From: Colias croceus
Taxonomy: Eukaryota > Arthropoda > Insecta > Lepidoptera > Pieridae
Assembly: GCF_905220415.1 (NCBI RefSeq)
Contig: NC_059544.1
Coordinates: 2,172,501-2,236,500, forward strand
Direction: 5' to 3'
DNA: 64,000 bases
Shown here in pieces: positions 46,148-57,800 of the stretch. Numbering within the stretch: position 1 is the first letter of the stretch; each line of letters starts with the position of its first letter. The notes under the pieces are model-generated. The model was not told where the DNA came from, ran no database searches, and saw only the letters and a program-made list of their open reading frames with translations. A program made the translations under genes and the position numbers.

Positions 46148-47400
46148 TTATAGAACTAAACTATTTCGTGCAGCCTGTGATGCACTCGGATTCACTCTGT
46201 TCATTTTTGAGTTCGGGATTTGAGGCTCAACCGGTACCTGGAAATGAAATGTCACAGTTTACATTAACTAACATTGTTCACTTTACATTTTAACTAACAT
46301 GCAATACATTTTAATTAAAAGGGCAATGCTGACGCGACGGTTTGAAATTAATATTAACATTAGGGCTTGCAATAGCGGAATTTAAATTTATATTTTTGGT
46401 TTTATTTTATGGCATTCAAATGCTTTATAAATATAAATTTATAAAGAATAGAAAAATAACTTAAAACACCCCATGTATTTAAAGTAAATTGCACTTTCCC
46501 TCAGTCAATAACATTTCAACAACCAAATATCACCCAAGTTTGTACTCAAAAAATCATATAAAACCATCTCAGTTTGTTCACAGGCCCTCTTCAAAATAGG
46601 AGAAACGTTAGCATATAAATGACAGCCCTAAATCTAAATAAAAAGACCAAAAGTAAATTGGAAGACATCATGTGTCTACAGATAAAAACCTCACCCTGTG
46701 TGAATGCAGCGGCAAACATACTGGTATAGCATCATCGTGCAGACTAATCACATCCATTGTTCTATTGAAAGCACTTTCGGGGAAATGTAGGGAACATACT
46801 ATGATATATCCTTTACATTTGGCTTGATATTTTCAGTTTCAATTGCTTCTAACCATTTTCCTTTTCTATTTTCACTTCTTGGTAACCTATAAAAAATGAA
46901 TTTTTAGGTTATTATAATTTTAGTCCTGACCTGACTTATTTATAAATACATTTTTAAAGTACTATAAAAGCGACTAATCTTATTCATATTAGGTAAATTT
47001 AAGTGTTTTATTTTTCCTTCTGCTGCTCTTGGCAAAATTAATTTGTTATTTTGGAAGTGTATTCACCAAAGCAACTAATCTTAAGATTAATGACACAGCC
47101 TTGGGAGACGCACGTCTTCATCGAACATTTTGCTGATGTCGATATTATAAGTCATCACTAGCACCCAAATTCATTATTTTACTAGAACGAAAATATACAA
47201 AATAAAGCTATATTTGGTAACAATTTTACACTGAACATAGTCTGTGAATACTCCTCAATTCAATATACATGAAAATAAGTAAATCAGCAAAGTAATAACT
47301 AATATTTCAGTCAAAACGTATACATACCGGTGCAAAGACAAACTTTTCTAGTTTTCATTCTTTCCGGAGCCACATCCCACAATACTGCGCTTTGGTATTA
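46148..47400 (-). pseudogene. THAP-domain gene relic, copy 1
   Basis: Three exons fit together on the minus strand: about 47400-47328 (VGCGSGKNEN, in-frame TAG, KSLSLH), 46886-46695 and 46237-46148. Exon 2 begins LPRSENRKGKWLEAIETENI, then after a frameshift reads VCSLHFPESAFNRTMDVI. Exon 3 (VPVEPQIPNSKMNRVNPSAS) ends at a stop. The H.LP...W..AI...N and C.LHF order is the core of the THAP zinc finger found in P-element transposases. The first THAP cysteine appears as Arg, there is an internal stop, and a 2-base frame offset precedes the C.LHF motif. No catalytic region follows, so it is a THAP-only relic. Confidence 0.62.
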
Positions 47401-47924
47401 TGCCACTATTTGTCCTTGACCACTCTATATGTTTTAGACACAAATGTTTGTCACAATCACAAAAATATTCAATATTTTTCAATGTTTACTACGGAGCAAT
47501 GACAGAGCATGTACATCGTAATAACGAGAACATAAAATGGCGACCGGCCACAGTAGGTATTTGAGCTAACTTCAAATGTCAAGCGGTATAGAATTAGCAC
47601 TGACTGACGTATAGCCATATTTTTTCACATATCAGAATATTCATTAGTTAGAAAGAGACAGTATTAGTTTTATTATTTCGGTATCGAAATGCATGATATT
47701 TGTATAATCAGTTGTTTGTATAGAACAATATGCCCTGTCCATAGGATTCCTTAGTCATTGGTATACATCAATGAATAAGGAATCACATGGAAGTGACATA
47801 CCTACAAAAAAAGTGTGGCCGGCGCCATATTGCTTGTAACAAAACATGGCGGTGTTTAGTGCCGAGAATATATCGATAAACATTATTATGTTTATCGATA
47901 TAAAAATAATATTAATATATTTTT

Positions 47925-48105
47925 TTTTGAAGTTATACTTCTTTTGGCGCGTAACTTCTAACGCGTGTACATAAACACACACTCTTTTTTATTTATTTTA
48001 ACTTTATTGTACAAAACATAGAAGTAAAATTACAAATGAAAAAAATGACAATGCCAATTAATAAAATTAAGTATGACTTCAATATAAGGATTACGGTAGA
48101 CTTAC
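47925..48105 (+). repeat. Retroelement 3'-end-like insertion in P-like copy 2
   Basis: gaagttatacttcttttggc, gcgtgtacataaacacacac, then tctttttta and a tttattgtacaaaacatag block. Related words appear in the other LINE-tail-like repeats here. Absent from copy 1. Confidence 0.45.
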
Positions 48106-48279
48106 AATTTGGTAATTTCAGTTTTGAGGAATGTAATATATTGAAACAACATAATATATACTAATATAGGTATATAATAGTATTTTATTACGATGAACAA
48201 CACAATATACAGTAATTGTATTTATTCATTTATAAATAATAGACAAAAAAAAAACAATAATATATAATAATAGAGAAAA

Positions 48280-49540
48280 TTATAGAGCTAAACTATTTTG
48301 TGCAGCCTGGAATGCACTCGGATACACTCTGTTCATTTTTGAGTTCGGGATTTGAGGCTCAACTGGTACCTGGAAATGAAATGTCACAGTTTACATTAAC
48401 TAGCATTGTTCACTTTACATTTAAACTAAAATGCAATACATTTTAATTAAAAGGGCAATGCTGATGGTTTGAAATTAATATCAACATTAGGGCTTACAAT
48501 AGCGGAACTTGAATTTATATTTTTGGTTTTATGGCATTGAAATGCTTTATAAATATAAATTTATAAAGAATAGAAAAATAACTTAAAACACCCCATGTAT
48601 TTAAAGTAAATTGCACTTTCCCTCAGTCAATAACATTTCAACAACCAAATATCACCCAAGTTTGTACTCAAAAAATCATATAAAACCATCTCAGTTTGTT
48701 CACAGGCCTCCTTCAAAATAGGAGAAACGTTAGATTATAAATGACAGCCCTAAATCTAAATAAAAAGACCAAAAGTAAATTGGAAGACATCACGTGTCTA
48801 CAGATAAAAACCTCACCCTGTGTGAATGCAGCGGCAGACATACTGGTATAGCATCATCGTGCAGACTAATCACATCCATTGTTCTATTAAAAGCACTTTC
48901 GGGGAAATGTAGGGAACATACTATGATATAATATCCTTTACATTTGGCTTGATATTTTCAGTTTCAATTGCTTCTAACCATTCTCCTTTTCTATTTTCAC
49001 TTCTTGGTAACCTTCAAAAAATGAATTTTTAGGTTATTATAATTTTAGTCCTGACCTGACTTATTTGTAAATACATTTTTAAAGTACCTACTATAAAAGC
49101 GATTAATCTTACTTAAGTTAAAATTCATATAAGGTAAATTTAAGTGTTTTATTTTTCCTTCTGCTGCTCTTGGCAAAATTAATTTGTTATTTTGGAAGTG
49201 TATTCACCAAAGCAACTAATCTTAAGATTAATGACACAGCCTTGGGAGACGCACGTCTTCATCGAACATTTTGCTGATGTCGATATTATAAGTCATCACT
49301 AGCACCCAAATTCATTATTTTACTAGAACGAAAATATACAAAATAAAGCTATATTTGGTAACAATTTTACACTGAACATAGTCTGTGAATACTCCTCAAT
49401 TCAATATACATGAAAATAAGTAAATCAGCAAAGTAATAACTAATATTTCAGTCAAAACGTATACATACCGGTGCAAAGACAAACTTTTCTAGTTTTCATT
49501 CTTTCCGGAGCCACATCCCACAATACTGCGCTTTGGTAAT
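48280..49540 (-). pseudogene. THAP-domain gene relic, copy 2
   Basis: Same three-exon arrangement as copy 1 (last exon 48369-48280). The same internal TAG after GSGKNEN and the same frame offset before VCSLHF are present, so these lesions predate the duplication. Three extra bases lie at the offset. Confidence 0.6.
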
Positions 49541-50145
49541 ATGCCACTATTTGTCCTTGACCACTCTATATGTTTTAGACACAAATGTTTGTCACAATCA
49601 CAAAAATATTCAATATTTTTCAATGTTTATTATGGAGCAATGACAGAGCATGTACATCATAATAACGAGAACATAAAATGGCGCCCGGCCACAGTAGGTA
49701 TTTGAGCTAACTTCAAATGTCAAAAGGTATAGAATTAGCACTGACTGACGTATAGTCATATATTTTCACATAACAGAATATTCATTAGTTAGAAAGAGAC
49801 AGTATTCGTTTTATTATTTCGGTATCGAAATGCATGATATTTGTATAATCAGTTGTTTGTATAGAACATTATGCCCTGTCCATAGGATTCCTTAGTCATT
49901 GATTTAGAGGTAAATAATACTAATTATAAAGGTCGCATTTTCTGTGTCGCCTGTCGACTTTCGAGAATCGAGTGTGGAATTTCTTACTAATAATATATAT
50001 GGATAATAAGCTTAGTAGTTAGTAGGTACTTCAATTTTTATAATGGTAGTTAGGTAGTTAGGTATCTACCTACCTTCCAGGTCAAAGCTTTTTTTAGAAA
50101 TGTGGGGCAAGCGCCCCACCCTGCCCCACCGTGGCTACGCCCATG

Positions 50146-50234
50146 GTATCACGTTATTATTATAAAAGTCAGCTGGAGCTAAAATACCGAAGAGAAATAA
50201 ACGACGTGTGGCACTCGGGGACTGCCGGCCGCGG
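50146..50234. other. Right flank of the hAT-like element
   Basis: Starts with the GTATCACG duplication; otherwise unique. Confidence 0.5.
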
Positions 50235-50441
50235 TAAAGCTATTGCGTGTTATGCCTTCAACACGCAATAGCTGTATGTACCAAGTATGTACCCAAAGTT
50301 ATATCCAGGTCTTCAAATGCCGGAGCGAAGCCGTCGAGCCGAGCCCGTCGGAGTGGGGAGCGTGAGGTTTTTTCGTTACGGAATTTCTCGATTCGGTCCC
50401 CGCGCTCAAGGCCCGCGATAGAAGCTATGCAATAGCTTAAA
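50235..50441 (+). repeat. GC-rich short element with inverted ends
   Basis: aaagctattgcgtgttatgc at the left and gaagctatgcaatagctt at the right are inverted (aagctattgc). An internal block (gtatgtaccaagtatgtacc, caaagttatatccaggtctt) recurs exactly at 44867-44911 inside the hAT-like element. It is much richer in GC than its surroundings. Its 62-codon frame is not protein-like. Confidence 0.5.
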
Positions 50442-51827
50442 AATATGCTTGTATTAGGTATACGACATGGGAATTTATATATGTATCACTAATTTATGTA
50501 CTAACTATATTATATAACTAGATCCAACAGCGCAATTTTTTTAATACTACAGTGACGGAGTCCGTTCACAAATAAAACAAAACTCCACTATGAGGGTTAA
50601 TTAATTTATTCCTGTAAACAATTTAGGTGTGAAATATAAAATATTATTAAACAAACTTTTTTATAAGGTCTAAATCAATATCTATAATAATATATTTCTA
50701 TAAAATCACTTTGGTTGGCACACGATTTAGCTCCGATACCTTAGTGAAACCACTAAAGTCGATAAATAACTAAGAAACACGTTTTATAAGGAGCTAATAA
50801 TTGAAATTTCTGCTAATATAATATGTGACTTTTCATTGAAAATATCTACGTAAAACAATATTTATTTAATCATTTTCATTGTGATTAGAATTTCTTTACT
50901 GCAATTGACAACCATTAAAATATTATGTTCAATTATTAATTATTGTATTAGATAATATAAGTATATGATAATATTTATATTAACAAATCACAGTTTTATT
51001 AACATGTATTTACAAAATAATATTATTGTTACATATAATATAATACACTAAATAATGGTTTATATAATTACATATCTGCTACAGAATAACACAATCTATT
51101 AAATTTTATTAAAGTTTATTTATTAAATATTTCAATAAAGTTGTTTCAACTTTCAATAGATCGATTTATTCATTCTTTGCAGTTTTGTTTTTTTTTTAAT
51201 TATTACAGTCAATAAAAATTTTCTTTTACATAGGTATTTTAAACATAAGTATTTATTGTGTCTTTGTCTTTATCACACTGTTATGAAGTTACATGGTAAT
51301 TGGTATTCATATTTTTTATCACAATTAACATTGACATTAACAATTATGTTTAATAGTAGTTGCATAAAAAGAAAATTTTTAAGGAAAATTTTTAAACGAT
51401 GACAATAAATAAGTTTTATAAAAGTTAACTCCTACCAAAAAGCTAGAATGCTTGCTAAAACATTGCCATGAGTAAAAGATAGGCGTTAAATAAATTTCTA
51501 AAGCTAAATCCTGTGGCTAAATCTAACTAACTACTACCAACTTATTGTATTAAGGAACTTTATTTAATTAAATAGGTCTTATAAACTAACTATGATTTTT
51601 ACTGGTCAATATATTAAACATGTCAAGAATTTACCAACCAAACAATCATGGAAGTAATTACGGACTATTTCAACTCTTAGATTCGTATCAACAATTATTG
51701 TCATTAATATATATATATATAACAATTTGCTAATTTCTATAACATCTCATAAGCTACAAAATAAACAATCCCATTTTAACACCCACAAACAATAACAACA
51801 ATTCATAGCCCATATTGAACTACACAA
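50442..51827. other. Spacer downstream of UGT3
   Basis: Very AT-rich; no frame or repeat that can be supported. It should contain the UGT3 poly-A site near 51720-51820. Confidence 0.45.
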
Positions 51828-54800
51828 CTAGTGTAGTTTCTGTTTGCTGTCCTTCAAGAATAGTCTGGATAGTTTTGACAGACTGTACCAGAACAAGGCT
51901 AGGGTTGTCAGAATAATGGCGATGTAAGCCGCTGCGACATCTAATAAGGCGTATTCATAGAAGGCCAGGTCTCTTGCAGGAGAGTGTAGTTTGGCGACAG
52001 GACCCCATCTGATGACCCTTTCTACCCAGTATACTGCAGTTTCTAAGGGCGGGTTCTGCCTGTCATTCCAGATCTTTGAAACGGTGCGGGCTTGGAGGCG
52101 CATTCTGAAATATAATTACACACAATATAGGTATATTGAAGAATAGAATTTAGACAATAATAATAATTATTGTTTAAAATCTTTTTAATATTGAATGTGC
52201 TGTCGTTATAACAATTTTTACTGAAATTTTAACTGTATTATTAAAAAAAACGAAAATAAATAAATTATAAGTACTTAGTTATGTTTTATTAAATAATATA
52301 GGTAGATGCTACTATACGCTATTTTCAATTCAGTCTGTGACGTTCAGAAGAAACTGCCTTGTATTGTGTTATCTTACACGTTCCAACAAGGCAACTTATA
52401 AATACCATGTCTGTATTGTATTCTGCAGATATGGATTATATTACGTAACTTTATTCCCGGCACTTCCTGGCATTGAGCCGAAGAAGCGTGCCAAATATAT
52501 GTAACGTTAATTTTGCTTGTTTAACATGACATAATAGTTATTTGTTACCAATAATTTTCCAAAGCAAAGACAAGGAGACATACCATACCAAATGATGTTT
52601 GATTGTACACAAAATGTACATGTACATGCCATGAAAGATGAGATTTGACAAGCGTTAGAAATGTGAAGCCTGCGCAGGCTGCGGTACCTAACTACAATAG
52701 TTTTAAAATATTTGTACAATTTGCATAATTTGTTCCGTATTTCATTCTAAATGTATTGTAATAATTTAAACTCATTTATGTGATAATGCTGTCTGTAAAA
52801 CATACATAAATTCCGAAAAGTATATAGTTATTTACCACCGCTTGGGAAAGCAATCATGTGATGCGTCAAGCCCCTCAAAAGTCCTCTTTCATGGCACAGT
52901 TTATTCAACCCCTTTCATTGTAATGTTTAATGTAATGTAAAATAGTCATAAGTAAAAACGAATAATAGTACTAGTAATACAAGTTTTACTTTTAATTTAT
53001 ACAGATGCAATGGATTTGAATCTAGTGGATGTTAGTGTAAAAAAGTGGATAGATATTATAGTTATGCTAATAATAATTAGAAATATTATGCTAATAATAA
53101 TTCTTATATTGTATGTATCATATTATTTTGGATAATAAAATTATTGATTTATTATTAAATATAAAAAGATGAAATTTATTCATAGTCATTTCTATACTAG
53201 CTTTCCACCCACGGCTTCGCCCGCGCAGTCAAAGAAAAATCCGCATAGTTCCTGTTCCCGTGGGATTTCCGGGATTGCGTCATTTTCCCGGGATAAAAAC
53301 CATATATAAATATTAGTGGATCCCGAAACACGGTTGATGTAAGTATTTCAGATTTGTTTCCCCGTTTTAGGCGTAACTAGATAACCATTCATCATCAAAG
53401 GTATTTTGTGTCCTACTTCATTGATACTCCAACTGTCTACCTACAGGAGGTTGGACTTTCCTATGCTAATGATACTTTACATTAAAAATAGAATTGTTAT
53501 GGTTTGTGTGAAAATGTATTTATTTAACACTTTATTGTGCAATAAACCAGGTACATAAAATAACAATTTACAATAAACAAAAGCACAAAGGGCGGCCTTA
53601 TCACTATGCAGTGATTTCTGCCAGGCAACCACGTATTGGGTGTCGAAAAATATACCTACCTATGGCTGATTACACGGCTTCTGGATTTGTTTTCTACTGA
53701 TTTTTACGCAGTAAGTAAGCACTGTACCAAGTAGATCATATCATATTCGCAGGAGGAAATAATTTTACTTTCATGTTCAATTAAATCAAATATTCAAATT
53801 AATTATTTTAATAACACGTGTAATTGATAAACGGTATGACAATAATTATCGTATGAAGCAACAATAGCGTGACATTGTATCATTTTCTATTTAAATATTT
53901 GTATATATATTAACATTATTATAATTTCCATTGCGGCAGTGCACTAGTTTTATTGATGCATTGTTGATATAAAATGAGACTATTAATGATTATGAATCTA
54001 CTAGCTGCTCCGCGCGGTTTCACCCTCTGGCTGGCTCCACTCCTGTTGCCCGTAGCGTGATGAAATATAGCCTATAACCTTCGTCGATAAATGGCCGGAC
54101 TATCTAACACCGAAAGAATTTTTCAAATCGGACCAGTAGTTCCCGAGATTAGTGCGTTCAAACAAACAAACAAACAAACATACAAACAAACAAACTCTTC
54201 AGCTTTATAATATTATTATAGATTTAACTACGTAATAAAAATGTTGAATGATTTGATCATGGCATATTTTATCAAATTGATTATTACCTAAAACCTGTAG
54301 GTAGTACCTATCACTTCTATGCTTAAAATTATATAATTACTAGCGGTCCGCCCCCGCGGCTTCACCCGTGGTACATATTATGAAAAATAGATGTTGGCCG
54401 ATTCTCAGACTTACCCGATAGGCGATATGCACAGAAAATTTCATGAGAATCGGTCCAGCCGTTTTGGAGGAGTATGGTAACTAACATTGTGACACGGGAA
54501 TTTTATATATAAGATTTATTTTACCTAAGTAGGTAAGTATATAATTAATTGCTAATTTAGATAAAAAGCATGTTTTTTAAAATAATATATTAGCATAGCA
54601 ATAAGTGCAATAATAACTGTTATAACTAGAACAATTTTTATAAACCCATGCACTATTCATCATCATCATCATCATCATCAGCCCATATACGTTCCCACTG
54701 CTGGGACACGGGCCTCCTATGAGGGTACAGGCCATAATCCACCACGCTGGCCAAGTGCGGGTTGGCGGATGACACATGTCGTCGAACTTTTTTAATTCTT

Positions 54801-57800
54801 CGACATGTCGGTTTCCTCACGATGTTTTCCTTCACCGTTCGAGCAGTGGTGATGTTACAACATGCGCAGATAAATTGAAAAATCAATTTATTTCCTGCGC
54901 GCTCGCCTGGTCTCGAACCACGGACTTATCGATTCGAAGTCCGAGGTCTCACCACTGAGCCACCACTGCTCATAGCCACCACTGCTCATGCACTATTATT
55001 TAGTTCTAATAACTTATACTTAGTAGTCATTAATATTACATAAGAGTATTTTATAATTACTATACCACTAACCCAATAATTTAAAATAACGCAAATACTG
55101 GATCTAGAAATTTTATTGCTGTAATATTACGTGATTTTTTTGTAATATCTGGTAACCGACCTGATGGTTCGCTTGATGGTAATCGATCACTACCCCTCAT
55201 GAACATTAGCAGAAGTAGGTACCTACCTACTTTCTGCATATTTGTTAGTTTCATCTATAGTGCCAAACAGAGCTACTGCGTAGTTAAAATCAATATAATA
55301 TACACCCAAATGCGGGTTACATTTCAGTCAATAAATTACGTCATACGTCAGCAAATATGAAATTTTACTCACTCAGCGCTTAATACGCTTTCTAGCGCTG
55401 CACTCAGCGATTCTTCAGTCAGGTCGCTATATCTTAGCACCTTCGCAAATCCAGCGGACTCCGCTGCAGCGGCGTTGGACGGCTGGTCTCCGAAGAAAGG
55501 CACCACTAGCATCGGCTTGCCGGCGGACACAGCTTCCGTCATGCCCAGAAGGCCGCCGTGGGCTATGAATGCTACTACCTTTTTATGGCCTGAAAATAAT
55601 GTTGTCTTATGTTAATATTATAGTGGAAAGATTAAATTGTTTGATTTTTTTAGATTTAACTAGATCGATTTTAAACATTCTTTTATTATTAGGAAGGTAT
55701 AAAATCTTGTAAGATGTATCTAAAGTTATTTTTTGTGTCGGATGTAACTAAGTGTAACCTTTTGAAAGTTAATTAAATTTAGAGGATAAAATGATGAATC
55801 AAAATCCAAAATCGCAATGAAGAAAAAATAAAGAATTATCGATGTCGCACCTACACAAAAATTTTAGAACAACAAAAATTTTATATACACACTGTCCAAG
55901 CGGTCAGGAAAAGTGAGGCAATGACCTCTCGGACGAAGTTCATGGTTTGAATATACGATATCAATAGTAAATAATATTATTGTGCATTTTTGTTTATTTT
56001 GTTCGAATATAATTAATTGCTTCAATAACTGAATACCTAGAATTACTAAGTACAGTTAGTAAATACTAAGTACAATTATTAGTAAGTTTTCTTTTCGGAA
56101 AAAATCGATTTCCTGTGTCAAGTCTATTTCTTCTGCGCCTGTGTTTGTTCCTGCTAAGCGGCTGGACCAATTTTAATAAAAGTATTCTGTTTCGAGAATG
56201 CCACGCCATTCTTGCCATTTTGACTGCTTTGTTATATAGTAAGACCTCTTCTATTTTTTCATATTTTGTAATAAAGACGTGAGAATAGGAATAATATATT
56301 TTATATTTCAAATATTATTTACCTACCTATTTAAAATTGCTAACCAACTAGATGATATTTTGATAATTCGAGACATTTGAATTAGTCTCTATTTAGCGGC
56401 GACTAACAAAAATGATTTATTTGGCAAACATTTAGCAAAAAAACATTATCTTTTAAGTCATATAAAACAGGTTTTATATCCAAAATTATAACAGGACCTG
56501 ATTCTCTAAATTTATTATCAAAATATAAAATTGAGTAGGCGCATTTGATGGTGTGAGTCAGGCGTATATTTAGCAGATTCTCGAAGGTGTAGATTAATGA
56601 TTTATGTATTTTTTTAAATAATTATATTATGCTTTTATGCTTAGCTTTAATGGATATAACTACTCATTTATCAAGTATAAGAATATTCATATACTTTATA
56701 AATGAGTAGGTATATCCATTAAGACGAACTAAGGCTACTGCTTACAGTTGTTTGACTGATTGCAGATTTGTCACAACAAAAAAACGTACCTATATCCATT
56801 TAATACCAAACTATAGCAATATTGAATTAACCAATTCATAGCAGACTTTTTAGATTAGAGTTTAAGATAGATACCATTAGCGGGTTATATCAAAATGCTA
56901 TTAACCCATTGAGCCCCCAGCGCAGCGCAGCGGCCCGATCGGTCCACGACACAATAGATTTTCTATTGTGTCTGTGGTTCCGGGGGCTGAGTTATTAAAA
57001 GACTTTGTTTTAGAATATTCAAATACTGGAGAAAAACATGATGAGGTGAGGATCACAATACCCGCCACTAAATTAGAAGACGTTACGTTTTAAAAGATGA
57101 ATCTTCAAAAGAGGCCAGTATCTCTGGACTACTTATAAAAACAACTAATGATGTTCGTGTTGTCTAATATAGCATACAGGCACAGTATTGTAATACTGTG
57201 ATACAGACAATTGTAACAAGTACTGTGTCTTCTAATAGGAGGCCATTAAAATAAATAAATGCTCTATGGTCCAAAGTGCTCGGAACAATTAAATGTCATC
57301 AACTTAATAGCAGATCTTTTGACGTCCCGAAACCATTTCCTTAACGTGTTTTTAATGCTTATACTATTTTGCACATATATCTTGTGTTAGGAAGAACCTC
57401 GTTCCTTTGACAGTTTTTACGAGTTTTCCTCCATACATTTTATTATTCGTTGTAAATACCTACAAATTACAATGTGGGCTTATTGTTGCTAATTTCCTAC
57501 TCATCTTTGTATTGTTTGAACGTATTTTTTTTTAATTATCCTGTAGTTGTATCTTAGGTAGGTAAAGGCAGTGACGATTCTGTCAACATTAAAGTATTGT
57601 ATGACGATTGTCAATTATTATAAATCATAATGACGTGAATTTTCTTTACTTTGACTGATTTATTTAGCTGAATACAAATTCTTACTTTGTTCTTTTAGTG
57701 AGAAGTGAGTTATTGTTTTGGGAAAAAATAATATGAACCATGAACCAAGATTTTACGATACATAGGTATTTATGTGGTATTTATAAATTAAATGAAATCT

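Larger units (their letters stand above)
45648..47760. mobile_element. P-like THAP-bearing element, copy 1
   Basis: Starts caatgaataaggaatc and ends with the reverse complement of caatgactaaggaatc. A subterminal inverted pair follows (gtgtggccggcgccat near the left, atggcgaccggccacag near the right). The TIR and 8-bp targets suit the P superfamily. A THAP-type gene relic is on the minus strand. A Helitron-like copy (45789-45959) and a SINE tail (46387-46456) are inserted. Copy 2 follows after 8 bases. Confidence 0.65.
47769..49901. mobile_element. P-like THAP-bearing element, copy 2
   Basis: Same ends as copy 1. The body from about 48118 matches copy 1 from about 46010 almost base for base (only scattered substitutions and a few small indels). 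The outer flanks of the tandem pair share ATTTAGAG (45640-45647 and 49902-49909), while GTATACAT (47761-47768) separates the copies. An insertion at 47925-48105 is private to this copy. Confidence 0.65.
44799..50145. mobile_element. hAT-like element carrying a nested P-like pair
   Basis: Ends catgggcgtagct and the reverse complement of ggctacgcccatg are inverted repeats. A perfect 8-bp direct duplication GTATCACG lies outside (44791-44798, 50146-50153). The CA..GGCGTAG start and 8-bp target size fit hAT. Similar ggtggggca words follow on both sides. Without the nested 4.25 kb the element would be about 1.1 kb and non-autonomous. No hAT transposase is visible. Confidence 0.72.

Noticed and set aside
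54880..54975. Possible tRNA gene from A and B box matches
   Set aside because: Part of a tRNA-derived SINE with a trinucleotide tail; no foldable mature tRNA seen.
56066..56311. 81-codon minus-strand frame in UGT3 intron 2 with basic stretch (RNKHRRRRNRLD)
   Set aside because: No recognised domain, isolated, and inside a repeat-rich intron; likely chance.
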